Shown: positions 42,530 through 51,650, numbered from the stretch's first letter. The stretch is 64,000 bases of DNA from Riemerella columbina (GCF_030517065.1 NZ_CP103950.1:744001-808000), one strand, 5' to 3'. The notes: generated by a model from the sequence alone, not told the origin. Program-made: numbers and translations.

Positions 42530-42657
42530 GAATATTTAGTATTTTTAGCCCGTTCAATTTTAACTTGAGCTGTTGTAGAAATCCTGAGTTTTTTGAGACT
42601 TTTGGGATCTGGCAAGTATTTTGCAACCATCAGCGGCGTAGATTAAATTTTAAAACA

Positions 42658-43431
42658 ATGAAAAAAATCTTATTCATATTATTCAGCATCTTCGGATGGA
42701 TGGCGCTATTAGGGCAGGTTAATAACATTAAATCTGGCGAATTTCTGAAATACCGCATCCACTACGGACCGCTCAATGCAGGCTATGCCACGCTCAATGT
42801 GACCGAAACCAATTACAAAGGCAGTCCTCATTTTTATGTGAAGGGCAACGGCTATACTACAGGCGCTGTAAAGGCGTTTTTTAAGGTGGAAGATGTGTAT
42901 GAAAGTTTTATCAACATCAGCACTGGTTTGCCGAGTTTCTATGTGAGAAATGTGCGCGAAGGCAGCTACCGACAGCATTTAGAAACCGTGTTTAATCATG
43001 ACCAACAGACTTTAATCCTTACCGATAAAAAAACACCAGCCAACGGCTCCAAAACCATTAAAACCGTGGTAGGTGTGCAAGATATGCTTTCGGCGTTTTA
43101 TTATTTGCGAAGCCAAGCGCCAGAAGATTTAAAGATTGGGCGTGTGCTTAAAATGAATATTTGGATTGATGATGAACTCTTTCCGTTTCAGTTGCGTGTG
43201 GCAGGCACGGAGGTTAAAAAAACAAAATTTGGAAAGGTGGCTTGTTTAAAAATTATCCCTTCGGTGATGAGTGGGCGCGTGTTTAAAGACAAAGAAGGCG
43301 TTACCATGTGGGTAACCAATGATGCCAACCACATTCCTGTAGAAATAAAAGCCGAGTTGGCGGTGGGCTCTCTAAAAGCCAGTTTAGACCAATATCAAAA
43401 TGTAAAATATCCACTTAACTTTAAAAAATAA
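42658..43431 (+). CDS. DUF3108 domain-containing periplasmic protein
   Basis: A signal peptide ends ...WMALLGQ. The mature part matches DUF3108, a beta-rich periplasmic family of unknown role: SGEFLKYRIHYGPLNAGYATL, a central region with DMLSAFYYLRSQ, and MWVTNDANHIPVEIKAELAVGSLKASL near the end. The frame opens at 42565, but 31 residues before the signal peptide would be Cys- and Arg-rich and out of character, so ATG 42658 is chosen (257 residues). It lies 8 bases before a nitronate-monooxygenase-like gene. DUF3108 proteins fold like lipoprotein carriers; a transport role is possible but unproven. Confidence 0.83.
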   Translation: MKKILFILFSIFGWMALLGQVNNIKSGEFLKYRIHYGPLNAGYATLNVTETNYKGSPHFYVKGNGYTTGAVKAFFKVEDVYESFINISTGLPSFYVRNVREGSYRQHLETVFNHDQQTLILTDKKTPANGSKTIKTVVGVQDMLSAFYYLRSQAPEDLKIGRVLKMNIWIDDELFPFQLRVAGTEVKKTKFGKVACLKIIPSVMSGRVFKDKEGVTMWVTNDANHIPVEIKAELAVGSLKASLDQYQNVKYPLNFKK

Positions 43432-43438
43432 AATAAAG

Positions 43439-44380
43439 ATGAGCCGTAGAGTTTCAGAATTATTTCAAATCCAATATCCGATTATCCAAGGTGGGATGAT
43501 TTGGCACAGCGGTTGGCGTTTGGCGTCTGCCGTTTCTAATTGTGGCGGGCTGGGGCTCATCGGTGCGGGGAGTATGTATCCTGATGTGCTTAGGGAGCAT
43601 ATCCAAAAGTGTAAACAAGCCACCAATAAGCCTTTCGGGGTTAATGTACCGATGCTTTACCCTAATTTAGATGAAATTATTCAAATTATTTTAGAAGAAG
43701 GAGTGAAGATCGTATTCACTTCCGCTGGAAACCCTAAAACTTATACCGAGACGCTACAAAAAGAAGGTTTGAAAGTCACGCATATTGTGTCTTCGCTTAA
43801 GTTTGCTTATAAATGCCAAGAAGCGGGTGTAGATGCCGTGGTGGTAGAGGGTTTTGAGGCTGGCGGTCACAATGGGCGAGATGAAACCACGACTTTTTGC
43901 TTGGTACCGAATGTGCGGCGACATATTGATTTACCGCTGATTGCCGCTGGTGGAATAGCCACTGGCGCACAGATGAAAGCCGCAATGATTTTAGGCGCTG
44001 ATGGCGTTCAGATCGGCTCACGGTTTGCTGCCACCACGGAAGCCAGCGCCCACGATCATTTTAAACAAAAAATAGTGGAAGCCAAGGAAGGAGATACACA
44101 GTTGACTTTAAAGGAGTTAGCGCCAGTAAGGCTTCTCAAAAATAAATTCTTCTATGATTTGGAAGCTTTATATCAAAATGGTAGAGATGTGGAGGCTCTA
44201 AAGGCTACTTTGGGGCGTGCCAGAGCCAAAAGAGGTATGTTTGAGGGCGATTTAGAGGAAGGCGAGTTAGAAATAGGGCAGGTCTCAGCATTGATAGATG
44301 AGGTGCTCCCTGTGGCTGAGGTTTTTGAGCGTTTAATCCAAGAGTTTAATGCCGTCTCTTGTGAAAATTTAACCTTGTAG
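43439..44380 (+). CDS. Nitronate monooxygenase / FMN-dependent oxidoreductase (FabK-like)
   Basis: This is a TIM-barrel FMN enzyme of the 2-nitropropane dioxygenase family. The motifs are YPIIQGGMIWHSGWRLASAV, GVNVPMLYP, the catalytic-histidine region VVEGFEAGGHNGRDETTT, and the phosphate-binding PLIAAGGIATGAQM followed by LGADGVQIGSRF. Members oxidise alkyl nitronates or act as enoyl-ACP reductases (FabK). The choice cannot be made by eye. At 313 residues it is typical. It follows the DUF3108 gene by 8 bases and precedes the atp region by 16 bases. Confidence 0.85.
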   Translation: MSRRVSELFQIQYPIIQGGMIWHSGWRLASAVSNCGGLGLIGAGSMYPDVLREHIQKCKQATNKPFGVNVPMLYPNLDEIIQIILEEGVKIVFTSAGNPKTYTETLQKEGLKVTHIVSSLKFAYKCQEAGVDAVVVEGFEAGGHNGRDETTTFCLVPNVRRHIDLPLIAAGGIATGAQMKAAMILGADGVQIGSRFAATTEASAHDHFKQKIVEAKEGDTQLTLKELAPVRLLKNKFFYDLEALYQNGRDVEALKATLGRARAKRGMFEGDLEEGELEIGQVSALIDEVLPVAEVFERLIQEFNAVSCENLTL

Positions 44381-44396
44381 TCTTATTTTTGAAACG

Positions 44397-44768
44397 ATGA
44401 AATACGCTCCAACATTGCTCATTTCCATTCTGATTTATTGGGTGGTTTTTGCCATCGCCACGGGGATTTTGGCGTGGATAGGGTTTTTATTTCCGATTAA
44501 ATTACAATTTCTCATCGCTTTTATTCATTTTTTAGGATTGGTGTCGGTGGGTGCCACTGGCTTTTTTAAACGAGAAATGATGGGGTTGGTGTACCTCACT
44601 TTTTTAATCATCAAAATGGGAGCGTTTTTATTTCTATTTTACCAATTTCCAGAGGTGAAAACGGTGCTAATGCCAGCGATATTGCTCTATTTGTTTTATC
44701 TTTTCTTGGAAACGGCTTTGATAATCAGGTTGATACATACGGCAACGAAGACCAAACAAAAATCATAA
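44397..44768 (+). CDS. Small four-helix membrane protein upstream of atpB (AtpI-like position)
   Basis: The 123-residue product has four hydrophobic segments (ISILIYWVVFAIATGILAWI, FLIAFIHFLGLVSVGATGFF, MMGLVYLTFLIIKMGAFLFL and AILLYLFYLFLETALIIRL). This is the topology and place of AtpI/UncI proteins, which help assemble the c-ring or carry magnesium. The sequence similarity I can see is weak, so the name is based on position and topology. The atpB promoter lies downstream of it, so it need not be co-expressed with the ATP synthase genes. Confidence 0.6.
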   Translation: MKYAPTLLISILIYWVVFAIATGILAWIGFLFPIKLQFLIAFIHFLGLVSVGATGFFKREMMGLVYLTFLIIKMGAFLFLFYQFPEVKTVLMPAILLYLFYLFLETALIIRLIHTATKTKQKS

Positions 44769-44785
44769 AAAATAATTTTTTGAAA

Positions 44786-44817
44786 TTTGACTATATAAAA
44801 TCTATTTCATACTTTTG
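44786..44817 (+). promoter_or_regulatory. Promoter of the ATP synthase operon
   Basis: TTTG (44786-44789), 20 bases, then TACTTTTG (44810-44817) match the consensus. ATG 44831 of atpB follows 13 bases after the -7 box. Confidence 0.8.
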
Positions 44818-44830
44818 CACAAACTATAAA

Positions 44831-45901
44831 ATGAAGAAAATGTACTTCAGAAGAATTATTTTATTTTTGACTGTTTTTATGATGGGCTTGGCGAGTGCCT
44901 CCTCTACAGAACCGAAACAAGCAGGAGAGAAGTATGACCCTGTGCCAGATATTATGCACCACATTGCGGACTCTCACAGTTGGCATCTTTGGGGCGAGGG
45001 AGAGCGCCATATTGGGTTCTCACTACCCGTGATTTTGTGGGACAATGGTCTTAAAGTTTTTTCTTCTTCTCACTTTGGTCACGCTGAAGATCAAGTGGCA
45101 AACATTGACGGTCAGTATTACAAAATTTACCATAATAAAATCTACAAAACGGATGCTGAAGGGACGCTGCATATGCACGATGGACACCCAACCAACGAGA
45201 CTCCGTTAGATTTCTCTATCACGAAAATAGTGGTGCAGATGATTGTTGCAGCGCTTATTTTATTCATTTTAGCAATGATGATGAAATCCAGCTATACCGA
45301 AAATGGCGTGCCTAAGGGTGTGGCTAAATTTTTGGAGCCGCTGGTATTGTTTGTAAGAGATGACATTGCTTTAGAAAATATTGGAACTAAAAAATACCTT
45401 AAATATACACCATATTTGGTGACTTTATTCTTGTTCATTTGGATTGTGAATCTTTTAGGCTTGGTGCCAGGTTCTGCCAATGTATCGGGGAATATCGCCT
45501 TTACGATGGTGCTTTCTGTGCTGACTTTCGTTATCGTGACTTTTAGCGGTAGAAAGGTGTATTGGTCGCATATTTTTGACCCACTGGGCAGCAATATGCC
45601 GTGGGCAGGTAAGGTTTTGGTTTACATCATCTTGGTTCCTGTTGAAATTTTAGGGATGTTTACTAAGCCTTTCGCATTGATGATTCGTCTTTTTGCGAAT
45701 ATGACGGCAGGGCACATCGTTATTTTGAGTTTGATTTCCCTTATTTTTATTATGGGGACTTATGCTATCGCTCCAGTTTCTATTTTACTTACGCTGTTTA
45801 TCAACACATTAGAATTGTTAGTGGCAGCGCTACAGGCTTATATCTTTACATTGCTCACGGCATTGTTTATCGGTATGGCGGTAGAAGAGGGGCATCATTA
45901 A
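44831..45901 (+). CDS. atpB: ATP synthase F0 subunit a
   Basis: Subunit a forms the proton half-channels next to the c-ring. The protein has an N-terminal signal-like segment (IILFLTVFMMGLASAS) and a His-rich external region (PDIMHHIADSHSWHLWGEGE), which are common in Bacteroidetes. The core has five or six membrane helices. The essential arginine is in FALMIRLFANMTAGH, and QAYIFTLLTALFIGMAVEE lies near the end. The frame reaches back to 44780 but runs through the promoter, so ATG 44831 is used (356 residues). Confidence 0.94.
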   Translation: MKKMYFRRIILFLTVFMMGLASASSTEPKQAGEKYDPVPDIMHHIADSHSWHLWGEGERHIGFSLPVILWDNGLKVFSSSHFGHAEDQVANIDGQYYKIYHNKIYKTDAEGTLHMHDGHPTNETPLDFSITKIVVQMIVAALILFILAMMMKSSYTENGVPKGVAKFLEPLVLFVRDDIALENIGTKKYLKYTPYLVTLFLFIWIVNLLGLVPGSANVSGNIAFTMVLSVLTFVIVTFSGRKVYWSHIFDPLGSNMPWAGKVLVYIILVPVEILGMFTKPFALMIRLFANMTAGHIVILSLISLIFIMGTYAIAPVSILLTLFINTLELLVAALQAYIFTLLTALFIGMAVEEGHH

Positions 45902-45947
45902 AAATAAAAACAAGTTAAATTATTATAAACCTTTTAAATTTTAAATT

Positions 45948-46157
45948 ATGACAGGTAGTATCGCAGCAATCGGAGCTGGTTTAGCAGTTCTTGGTGTAGG
46001 ATTAGGAATTGGTAAAATCGGTGGTCACGCAATGGACGCTATTGCAAGACAGCCAGAACAATCAGGAAAAATCCAGACTGCAATGATTATCGCTGCCGCT
46101 CTTATCGAGGGTGCAGGTCTATTCGGTATCGTAGTTGCTTTACTTGGTAACGGATAG
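45948..46157 (+). CDS. atpE: ATP synthase F0 subunit c
   Basis: Subunit c makes the rotating membrane ring. The 69 residues form a helical hairpin: GSIAAIGAGLAVLGVGLGIG, the polar loop ARQPEQSG, and MIIAAALIEGAGLFGIVVAL. The ion-carrying glutamate is E54. It is followed by Gly instead of the Ser/Thr seen in sodium-binding rings, so proton coupling is likely. It lies 46 bases after atpB. A hairpin lies 12 bases after its stop. Confidence 0.96.
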   Translation: MTGSIAAIGAGLAVLGVGLGIGKIGGHAMDAIARQPEQSGKIQTAMIIAAALIEGAGLFGIVVALLGNG

Positions 46158-46168
46158 TATTATCATTT

Positions 46169-46203
46169 GAAAAGCGTGCAGACGGTTGGTCTGTCCGCTT
46201 TTC
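46169..46203 (+). other. RNA hairpin between atpE and atpF
   Basis: GAAAAGCG (46169-46176) pairs with CGCTTTTC (46196-46203). Inside, CAGAC (46179-46183) pairs with GTCTG (46189-46193) around a 5-base loop, with two mismatches between the helices. No T run follows, only TTAAAAAAGAG. It may act as a partial terminator or a 3' stabiliser that raises subunit c yield. Confidence 0.7.
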
Positions 46204-46272
46204 TTAAAAAAGAGTTTTTTACAATTTAACTCAACTATTTAGGCGTTTAACTTATATTACAAATATTATAAA

Positions 46273-46767
46273 ATGGATTTACTAATTCCCTCAGAAGGTA
46301 ACCTCATATGGACCTTAGTCGTTTTTCTTATCCTTGTAGGATTGCTTTCCGCATTTGCTTGGAAACCTATTCTTAAAACGGTTAATGATAGAGAGACTTC
46401 TATTATTGATGCGCTCAACCAAGCTAAATTGGCTAAAAAAGAAATGGAGCAGCTCAAAGCCGATAATGAGAGAATCATCCGCGAAGCTAAGGTGGAAAGA
46501 GATGCCATATTAAAAGAGGCGAGAGAGATTAAAGACCGCATCGTTAACGAAGCTAAAGACGCAGCGAAAGTGGAAGGAGATAAGATGATTGCAGCGGCTA
46601 AGCAGTCTATAGAAGCAGAAAAATCTGCAGCTATGGCAGACATTAAAAGCCAAGTGGGTGCGTTATCACTTAACATTGCAGAGTCTATCCTTAAACAAAA
46701 ATTGGATAACAACGAGGCTCAAAATGCTTTGGTAGAAAAAATGTTAAACCAATCTAATCTTAACTAA
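46273..46767 (+). CDS. atpF: ATP synthase F0 subunit b
   Basis: Subunit b is the peripheral stalk that holds F1 still against the rotor. An N-terminal membrane helix (LIWTLVVFLILVGLLSAFAW) is followed by a long charged coiled coil rich in Lys, Glu and Ala (AKLAKKEMEQLKADNERIIR onward) to the C-terminus. The length of 164 residues is usual. It lies 115 bases after atpE with a hairpin in the gap, and 11 bases before atpH. Confidence 0.94.
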   Translation: MDLLIPSEGNLIWTLVVFLILVGLLSAFAWKPILKTVNDRETSIIDALNQAKLAKKEMEQLKADNERIIREAKVERDAILKEAREIKDRIVNEAKDAAKVEGDKMIAAAKQSIEAEKSAAMADIKSQVGALSLNIAESILKQKLDNNEAQNALVEKMLNQSNLN

Positions 46768-46778
46768 TCCCATCTCTT

Positions 46779-47318
46779 ATGCTGACATCTAAAGTAGCAA
46801 AAAGATACGCCAAAGGGCTTTTGGATTTTACCCAAGAGACCCAGCAGACTTCTACTGTTTTTGCGGATATGAAAGCGGTGGTTAAGATTATGAACGAGAG
46901 TAAAGAGCTCAATCGTTTTTTCCAAACCCCGTTCATTGATTATAAGAAAAAAACAGAAGTGGCAAAACAGGTGTTCCAAGGTTTAGCACCTGCCAGCCAG
47001 AAGCTTATTTTCCTCGTGATTAAACACGGTAGAGAGAATCATTTAAAAGGTATAGCCCAAGAGTTTATCAATAAGGTAGAAGATTTAAACGGCGTGCAGC
47101 GGGTTACCCTAACCACAGCAGCACCGCTTTCTCAGGATAATATTGATAAAATCCTTAAGGCTTCTAACTTGGTACACTCCCAGAATACACCAGATTTAAA
47201 AGTCATCATTAAGCCAGAACTTTTAGGAGGCTATATTCTAAGGGTGGGCGACCAGCAATTGGACACTTCAGTAAGGTCTAAATTGATCCAAATGAAAAAA
47301 GAATTTCAACTAAATTAA
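46779..47318 (+). CDS. atpH: ATP synthase F1 subunit delta
   Basis: Subunit delta links the top of F1 to the b stalk. The N-terminal helical domain is [18 protein letters not shown], with [18 protein letters not shown]. The C-terminal domain holds the conserved [22 protein letters not shown]. At 179 residues it is normal. It is placed between atpF and atpA, as in most operons. Confidence 0.93.
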   Translation: MLTSKVAKRYAKGLLDFTQETQQTSTVFADMKAVVKIMNESKELNRFFQTPFIDYKKKTEVAKQVFQGLAPASQKLIFLVIKHGRENHLKGIAQEFINKVEDLNGVQRVTLTTAAPLSQDNIDKILKASNLVHSQNTPDLKVIIKPELLGGYILRVGDQQLDTSVRSKLIQMKKEFQLN

Positions 47319-47335
47319 GTAAAAATAACCATACA

Positions 47336-48913
47336 ATGGCAGAAATAAATCCAGCAGAAGTATCTGCAATTTTAAAACAGCAATTAGCAAACTTTGATAC
47401 CCAATCTAATGTAGAAGAAGTAGGAACAGTACTTCAGATTGGAGATGGTATCGCACGCGTATATGGACTTGAAAATGTACAATACGGCGAGCTTGTAAAG
47501 TTTGAAAGTGGTATAGAAGGTATCGTGCTTAACCTTGAAGAAGACAATGTAGGGGTGGCACTTTTAGGCGAGTCTAAAGCCGTAAGAGAAGGCGATACCG
47601 TAAGAAGAACCAATAGAATTTCCTCTATCAAAGTAGGCGAAGGTATGCTGGGTAGAGTGGTAGACACTTTGGGTAACCCTATCGATGGTAAAGGACCTAT
47701 CGGTGGTGAGCTTTATGAAATGCCTTTGGAAAGAAAAGCACCAGGGGTTATTTTTAGACAACCCGTAAATGAGCCACTCCAAACAGGGATTGTTGCCGTA
47801 GACTCTATGATTCCAATCGGGAGAGGGCAAAGAGAGTTGATTATTGGTGACCGCCAAACTGGTAAAACAACCGTAGCGATTGACACCATCCTCAACCAAA
47901 AAGAATTCTATGAAGCTGGAGAGCCTGTATTTTGTATCTATGTAGCTGTAGGTCAGAAAGGTTCTACCGTAGCACAAATCGTAAAAACATTAGAAGATAA
48001 AGGCGCTATGGCTTACACCGTAGTGGTGGCAGCTAACGCTTCAGACCCTTCACCAATGCAGGTATATGCGCCTATGGCAGGTGCCGCTATTGGGGAATAT
48101 TTCCGTGATACAGGGCGCCCAGCGCTCATCATCTATGATGATTTATCTAAACAAGCAGTGGCTTACCGTGAGTTATCACTCTTATTAAGAAGACCACCAG
48201 GCCGTGAGGCTTACCCTGGGGATGTATTCTACCTTCACTCCAGATTGTTGGAAAGAGCAGCAAAAGTCATCGCTGATGATGAAATTGCAAAACAAATGAA
48301 CGACTTACCAGAATCATTAAAACCAATGGTAAAAGGTGGCGGTTCATTAACGGCACTTCCAATTATTGAAACACAAGCGGGGGATGTCTCTGCATATATC
48401 CCAACCAATGTGATTTCAATTACCGATGGGCAGATTTTCTTAGAGTCAGATTTATTCAACTCTGGGGTGCGTCCAGCCATCAATGTGGGGATTTCCGTAT
48501 CCAGAGTAGGGGGAAATGCGCAGATCAAGTCTATGAAAAAGGTATCAGGAACTTTGAAGTTAGACCAAGCTCAGTACAAAGAATTAGAAGCTTTCGCTAA
48601 ATTCGGTTCAGACTTAGATGCAGCCACATTAGCCGTAATTACCAAAGGGGAGAAGAATGTGGAAATCTTAAAACAGCCAGTTAACTCTCCGCTTCCAGTA
48701 GATAGCCAAGTGGCAATGATTTACGCTGGTACAGAAAACTTATTGAGAAATGTACCAGTAAACAAGGTTAAAGAGTTTATGAAGGAATATGTAGAATTCC
48801 TAAGAACCAAGCACCCAGAGACTATGGCGCAGATTAAATCAGGTAAAATCAATGATGAAATTACCGATGTGCTTAAAGGTGCAGCGAATGATTTAGCGGC
48901 TAAATATAACTAA
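47336..48913 (+). CDS. atpA: ATP synthase F1 subunit alpha
   Basis: Subunit alpha carries the non-catalytic nucleotide sites of the F1 head. The P-loop is GDRQTGKT near residues 170-177. The N-terminal beta barrel starts with [23 protein letters not shown]. The family signature [17 protein letters not shown] lies near residue 382. At 525 residues it is typical. It is followed after 71 bases by atpG; that gap contains a hairpin. Its catalytic partner, subunit beta, is not in this window. Confidence 0.97.
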   Translation: MAEINPAEVSAILKQQLANFDTQSNVEEVGTVLQIGDGIARVYGLENVQYGELVKFESGIEGIVLNLEEDNVGVALLGESKAVREGDTVRRTNRISSIKVGEGMLGRVVDTLGNPIDGKGPIGGELYEMPLERKAPGVIFRQPVNEPLQTGIVAVDSMIPIGRGQRELIIGDRQTGKTTVAIDTILNQKEFYEAGEPVFCIYVAVGQKGSTVAQIVKTLEDKGAMAYTVVVAANASDPSPMQVYAPMAGAAIGEYFRDTGRPALIIYDDLSKQAVAYRELSLLLRRPPGREAYPGDVFYLHSRLLERAAKVIADDEIAKQMNDLPESLKPMVKGGGSLTALPIIETQAGDVSAYIPTNVISITDGQIFLESDLFNSGVRPAINVGISVSRVGGNAQIKSMKKVSGTLKLDQAQYKELEAFAKFGSDLDAATLAVITKGEKNVEILKQPVNSPLPVDSQVAMIYAGTENLLRNVPVNKVKEFMKEYVEFLRTKHPETMAQIKSGKINDEITDVLKGAANDLAAKYN

Positions 48914-48924
48914 GAATAAATAAT

Positions 48925-48962
48925 TAAGGTTTAGGAAGGCGCACCAGTCAGCCTAAACCTTA
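48925..48962 (+). other. RNA hairpin between atpA and atpG
   Basis: TAAGGTTTAGG (48925-48935) pairs perfectly with CCTAAACCTTA (48952-48962) over 11 bases with a 16-base loop, followed by GTTTT. It resembles a weak intrinsic terminator inside the operon and may lower gamma relative to alpha. Confidence 0.7.
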
Positions 48963-48984
48963 GTTTTAGAATATTGAATAAGAA

Positions 48985-49857
48985 ATGGCAAATTTAAAAG
49001 AAATACGAGGACGAATCGCTTCCATCTCTTCTACGATGCAGATTACCAGTGCGATGAAAATGGTTTCCGCAGCGAAACTCAAAAAAGCACAAGATGCCAT
49101 CACGATGCTGAGACCTTATTCTGAAAAATTGCAGGAAATCATAGAAAATGTGAACACCAGCTCAGACCCAGATAAAGTGTCCATCTACGCTAAAAAAAGA
49201 GAGGTTAAGAGAATACTTTATATTGCAATTACTTCTAATAGAGGTTTGGCAGGCGCATTCAACTCTTCCGTTATCAAAGAACTTAACCAGCAATTGGCAA
49301 AAAATTCTGATAAGCAAGTTGAGATTATGACGGTAGGTAAAAAAGTCTTTGATGCCGTAAGAAAAACCAGAACGCCGTACAGCAATCAGAGCCATATTTT
49401 TGATAATCTCAGCTTTGAGGCAGTAGCCAACCATATTGTTTATGGCGTAATGAAAGACTTCCGCGAGGCTAAGTTTGATGAAGTTTATTTGATTTATAAC
49501 CAGTTTTTAAACGCTGCCACTCAGAAAGTTCAAACCGAAAAATTACTCCCTATTTCCATCAAAGAAAGTGATGAAAAAGAGTCAACAGTAGAGGTAGATT
49601 ACCTTTTTGAGCCGAGTAGAAACGAGATTTTAGATGTTCTCATCCCGAAATCAATTAAAACTCAGGTTTATAAAGCGGTTTTAGATTCTGTAGCTTCTGA
49701 ACACGGCGCGCGTATGACGGCAATGCATAAGGCAACAGATAACGCCCAAGCGCTTAAAAATGATTTGGTTATTTTCTATAACAAAGCCAGACAAGCCGCC
49801 ATTACCAATGAAATTTTAGAAATCGTTTCTGGTGCCGAGGCACTTAAAAATGGATAA
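48985..49857 (+). CDS. atpG: ATP synthase F1 subunit gamma
   Basis: Subunit gamma is the central shaft that turns within the F1 head. The N-terminal helix is EIRGRIASISSTMQITSAMKMVSAAKLKKAQ and the C-terminal helix ends with the signature EHGARMTAMHKATDNA...ITNEILEIVSGAEAL. The Rossmann-like middle part includes AITSNRGLAGAFNSSVIKEL. At 290 residues it is complete. It is the last gene of the operon; a terminator follows. Genes atpD and atpC would be expected directly after it in many bacteria and are absent, as is usual in Bacteroidetes. Confidence 0.95.
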   Translation: MANLKEIRGRIASISSTMQITSAMKMVSAAKLKKAQDAITMLRPYSEKLQEIIENVNTSSDPDKVSIYAKKREVKRILYIAITSNRGLAGAFNSSVIKELNQQLAKNSDKQVEIMTVGKKVFDAVRKTRTPYSNQSHIFDNLSFEAVANHIVYGVMKDFREAKFDEVYLIYNQFLNAATQKVQTEKLLPISIKESDEKESTVEVDYLFEPSRNEILDVLIPKSIKTQVYKAVLDSVASEHGARMTAMHKATDNAQALKNDLVIFYNKARQAAITNEILEIVSGAEALKNG

Positions 49858-49897
49858 CCCAAGCCTTTCGTAACCCTTAAAAAGGCTAAAAAATAAG

Positions 49898-49927
49898 AAA
49901 AAGCACTACGAAAAGTGGTGCTTTTTT
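49898..49927 (+). terminator. Rho-independent terminator of the ATP synthase operon
   Basis: AAAAAGCACTAC (49898-49909) pairs with GTGGTGCTTTTT (49915-49926) with one G-T pair and a GAAAA loop, followed by T residues. Confidence 0.9.
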
Positions 49928-49967
49928 ATTTTTTCGGTTTGCAATAGGGTGGTTTTAAAAATTTAAT

Positions 49968-49975
49968 TATCTTTG
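49968..49975 (+). promoter_or_regulatory. -7 promoter element for the CorC/HlyC-type gene
   Basis: TATCTTTG matches TAnnTTTG, 28 bases before the ATG at 50004. Confidence 0.65.
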
Positions 49976-50003
49976 CAGCAATTATGTTTTTTAAATAAAA
50001 TAA

Positions 50004-51356
50004 ATGGACCCCGACAGTTTAGTCAAGATTCTTATAGCCGTATTTTTAGTACTCCTCAATGGCTTTTTTGTGGCCGCAGAATTCTCAATCGTTAAAGTAC
50101 GCTATTCCCAAATTCAAATTAAAGCTGCAGAAGGTCATACCATGGCAAAGCAAGCCGAGAGTATTATCAAAAATTTAGATGCTTATCTTTCCGCCACGCA
50201 GCTGGGTATCACCTTATCATCGTTAGCCTTAGGTTGGGTGGGAGAGAGCGCCCTACATCATATTATAGAAAATGCCTTCCAGTATTTTGATATGAAGGTG
50301 GCAGCCGCTACGGTCACCACCATTTCTGTGGTGCTGAGTTTCCTGATCATCACCGTGATGCATATTGTTTTCGGAGAATTGGTACCGAAATCTATCGCGA
50401 TAAGAAAATCCGAGCCTACCACGCTCTTCATTGCAGCGCCGCTTAAATTGTTCTACAACATCTTCCGACCGTTTATCTGGTTGATGAACTCCATTTCTAA
50501 CGCCTTCCTTAGGTTGATTAAAATCAATCCTGCCTCGGAGCACGAGATCCATTCCACCGAAGAGTTACAATTATTGGTAAAACAAAGTGCAGACAGTGGA
50601 GAGATAGAGGAAGAAAATTACGAAATCATCAAAAATGCCTTTGACTTTACAGACCATTCGGCAAAACAGATTATGGTGCCTCGCCAGAATATCCAAACCA
50701 TTGATATTGATGATACGGTGGAAGAGATTATCGAGACCATTATGGAGAGCGGTTACTCCCGTATCCCTGTCTATGAGGAGTCTATTGATAAGATTATCGG
50801 GATTTTTTACACCAAAGAAATCATCAGGGCTTACATAAAAGCCAAAGGGAATTTAACCCACGATGACCTTCGGAATTTCCTTCGGGAGGCTTATTTTGTG
50901 GTAGGGAGCAAGAAAATCTCTGATCTTTTGAAGAGTTTCCAGTTGAAAAAACAGCACATCGCCATTGTGATTGATGAATTTGGCGGTACGGAAGGCATCA
51001 TCACTTTAGAAGATATTTTAGAAGAATTGGTGGGCGAGATTCAAGATGAGGAAGATGAGGAAGAAAAATTAGTGGAAAAAGTAGGCGATAATATCTATTG
51101 GGTAAAAGCCACGCAACCTTTGGAGGAAATCAATGAGTATCTGCCAGAACCGCTCCCAGAAGAGGGCGAGTTTAATACTTTGGCAGGGTTTATCTTGCAT
51201 CATTTGGAGGAAATTCCAGAGGAAAACCAAGAGTTTGATTTTGACCACTATCACTTTAAAATCCTCAAAATGAACAATAAAAGTGTAGAGTTGGTGGAAT
51301 TAACTTACAATGAAACGCCAGCCGAAGACACGGAAGAAGCCGACCAACAAGCATAA
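50004..51356 (+). CDS. Hemolysin-family CNNM/CorC membrane protein
   Basis: The order is a DUF21 (CNNM) domain with about four membrane segments (residues 1-185), two CBS domains (about 205-330: MVPRQNIQTIDIDDTVEEII and FGGTEGIITLEDILEELVGEI), and a CorC/HlyC domain at the C-terminus. CNNM/CorC proteins are magnesium exporters or regulators. GldE of gliding bacteria has the same architecture, but it normally lies beside gldD, which is at the far end of this window. I therefore prefer the general name. The 450-residue length fits. The clpS gene follows 9 bases after the stop. Confidence 0.88.
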   Translation: MDPDSLVKILIAVFLVLLNGFFVAAEFSIVKVRYSQIQIKAAEGHTMAKQAESIIKNLDAYLSATQLGITLSSLALGWVGESALHHIIENAFQYFDMKVAAATVTTISVVLSFLIITVMHIVFGELVPKSIAIRKSEPTTLFIAAPLKLFYNIFRPFIWLMNSISNAFLRLIKINPASEHEIHSTEELQLLVKQSADSGEIEEENYEIIKNAFDFTDHSAKQIMVPRQNIQTIDIDDTVEEIIETIMESGYSRIPVYEESIDKIIGIFYTKEIIRAYIKAKGNLTHDDLRNFLREAYFVVGSKKISDLLKSFQLKKQHIAIVIDEFGGTEGIITLEDILEELVGEIQDEEDEEEKLVEKVGDNIYWVKATQPLEEINEYLPEPLPEEGEFNTLAGFILHHLEEIPEENQEFDFDHYHFKILKMNNKSVELVELTYNETPAEDTEEADQQA

Positions 51357-51365
51357 TAATAAACG

Positions 51366-51650
51366 ATGAAATTTCAGAATCTACAGAGAGAAACTCAAGA
51401 GGAGATAGAGGTTTTAGAGCATACGGCGCCGCAGCACAAGCTGGTGCTTCATAATGACGATTTCAATACTTTTGATTTCGTGATAGATTGTTTGGTGGAA
51501 ATCTGCGAACACACCTTGGAACAGGCGGAACAATGCACCTTTTTAATCCATTACAAAGGCAAATGCACCGTAAAAACAGGAGCGCTGGAGTTCATAGAAC
51601 CGATGCATAAAAAATTGCTTTCTCGTGGGCTGTCCAGTGAAATTATTTAA
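51366..51650 (+). CDS. clpS: ATP-dependent Clp protease adaptor ClpS
   Basis: ClpS delivers N-degron proteins (with bulky N-terminal residues) to the ClpA or ClpC unfoldase. The motif LVLHNDDFNTFDFVIDCL contains the conserved N-D-D substrate-binding residues. VKTGALEFIEPMHKKLLSRGLSSEI completes the fold. At 94 residues it is usual. It sits in tight series with the upstream CorC-type gene and the downstream SRPBCC gene (12-base gap), so the three are probably one operon. No clp ATPase gene is near. Confidence 0.93.
   Translation: MKFQNLQRETQEEIEVLEHTAPQHKLVLHNDDFNTFDFVIDCLVEICEHTLEQAEQCTFLIHYKGKCTVKTGALEFIEPMHKKLLSRGLSSEII

Noticed and set aside
42565-42657. 31-residue N-terminal extension of the DUF3108 protein
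   Set aside because: It is Cys/Arg-rich, lies before a good signal peptide and is not typical of the family.
47564-47977. 137-codon minus-strand frame inside atpA
   Set aside because: It has no start context and no protein-like features, and it lies wholly within the conserved atpA coding sequence.
50004-51356. Naming the DUF21/CBS/CorC protein GldE
   Set aside because: The architecture fits, but GldE is usually beside gldD. Here gldD is about 49 kb away, so the general family name is safer.
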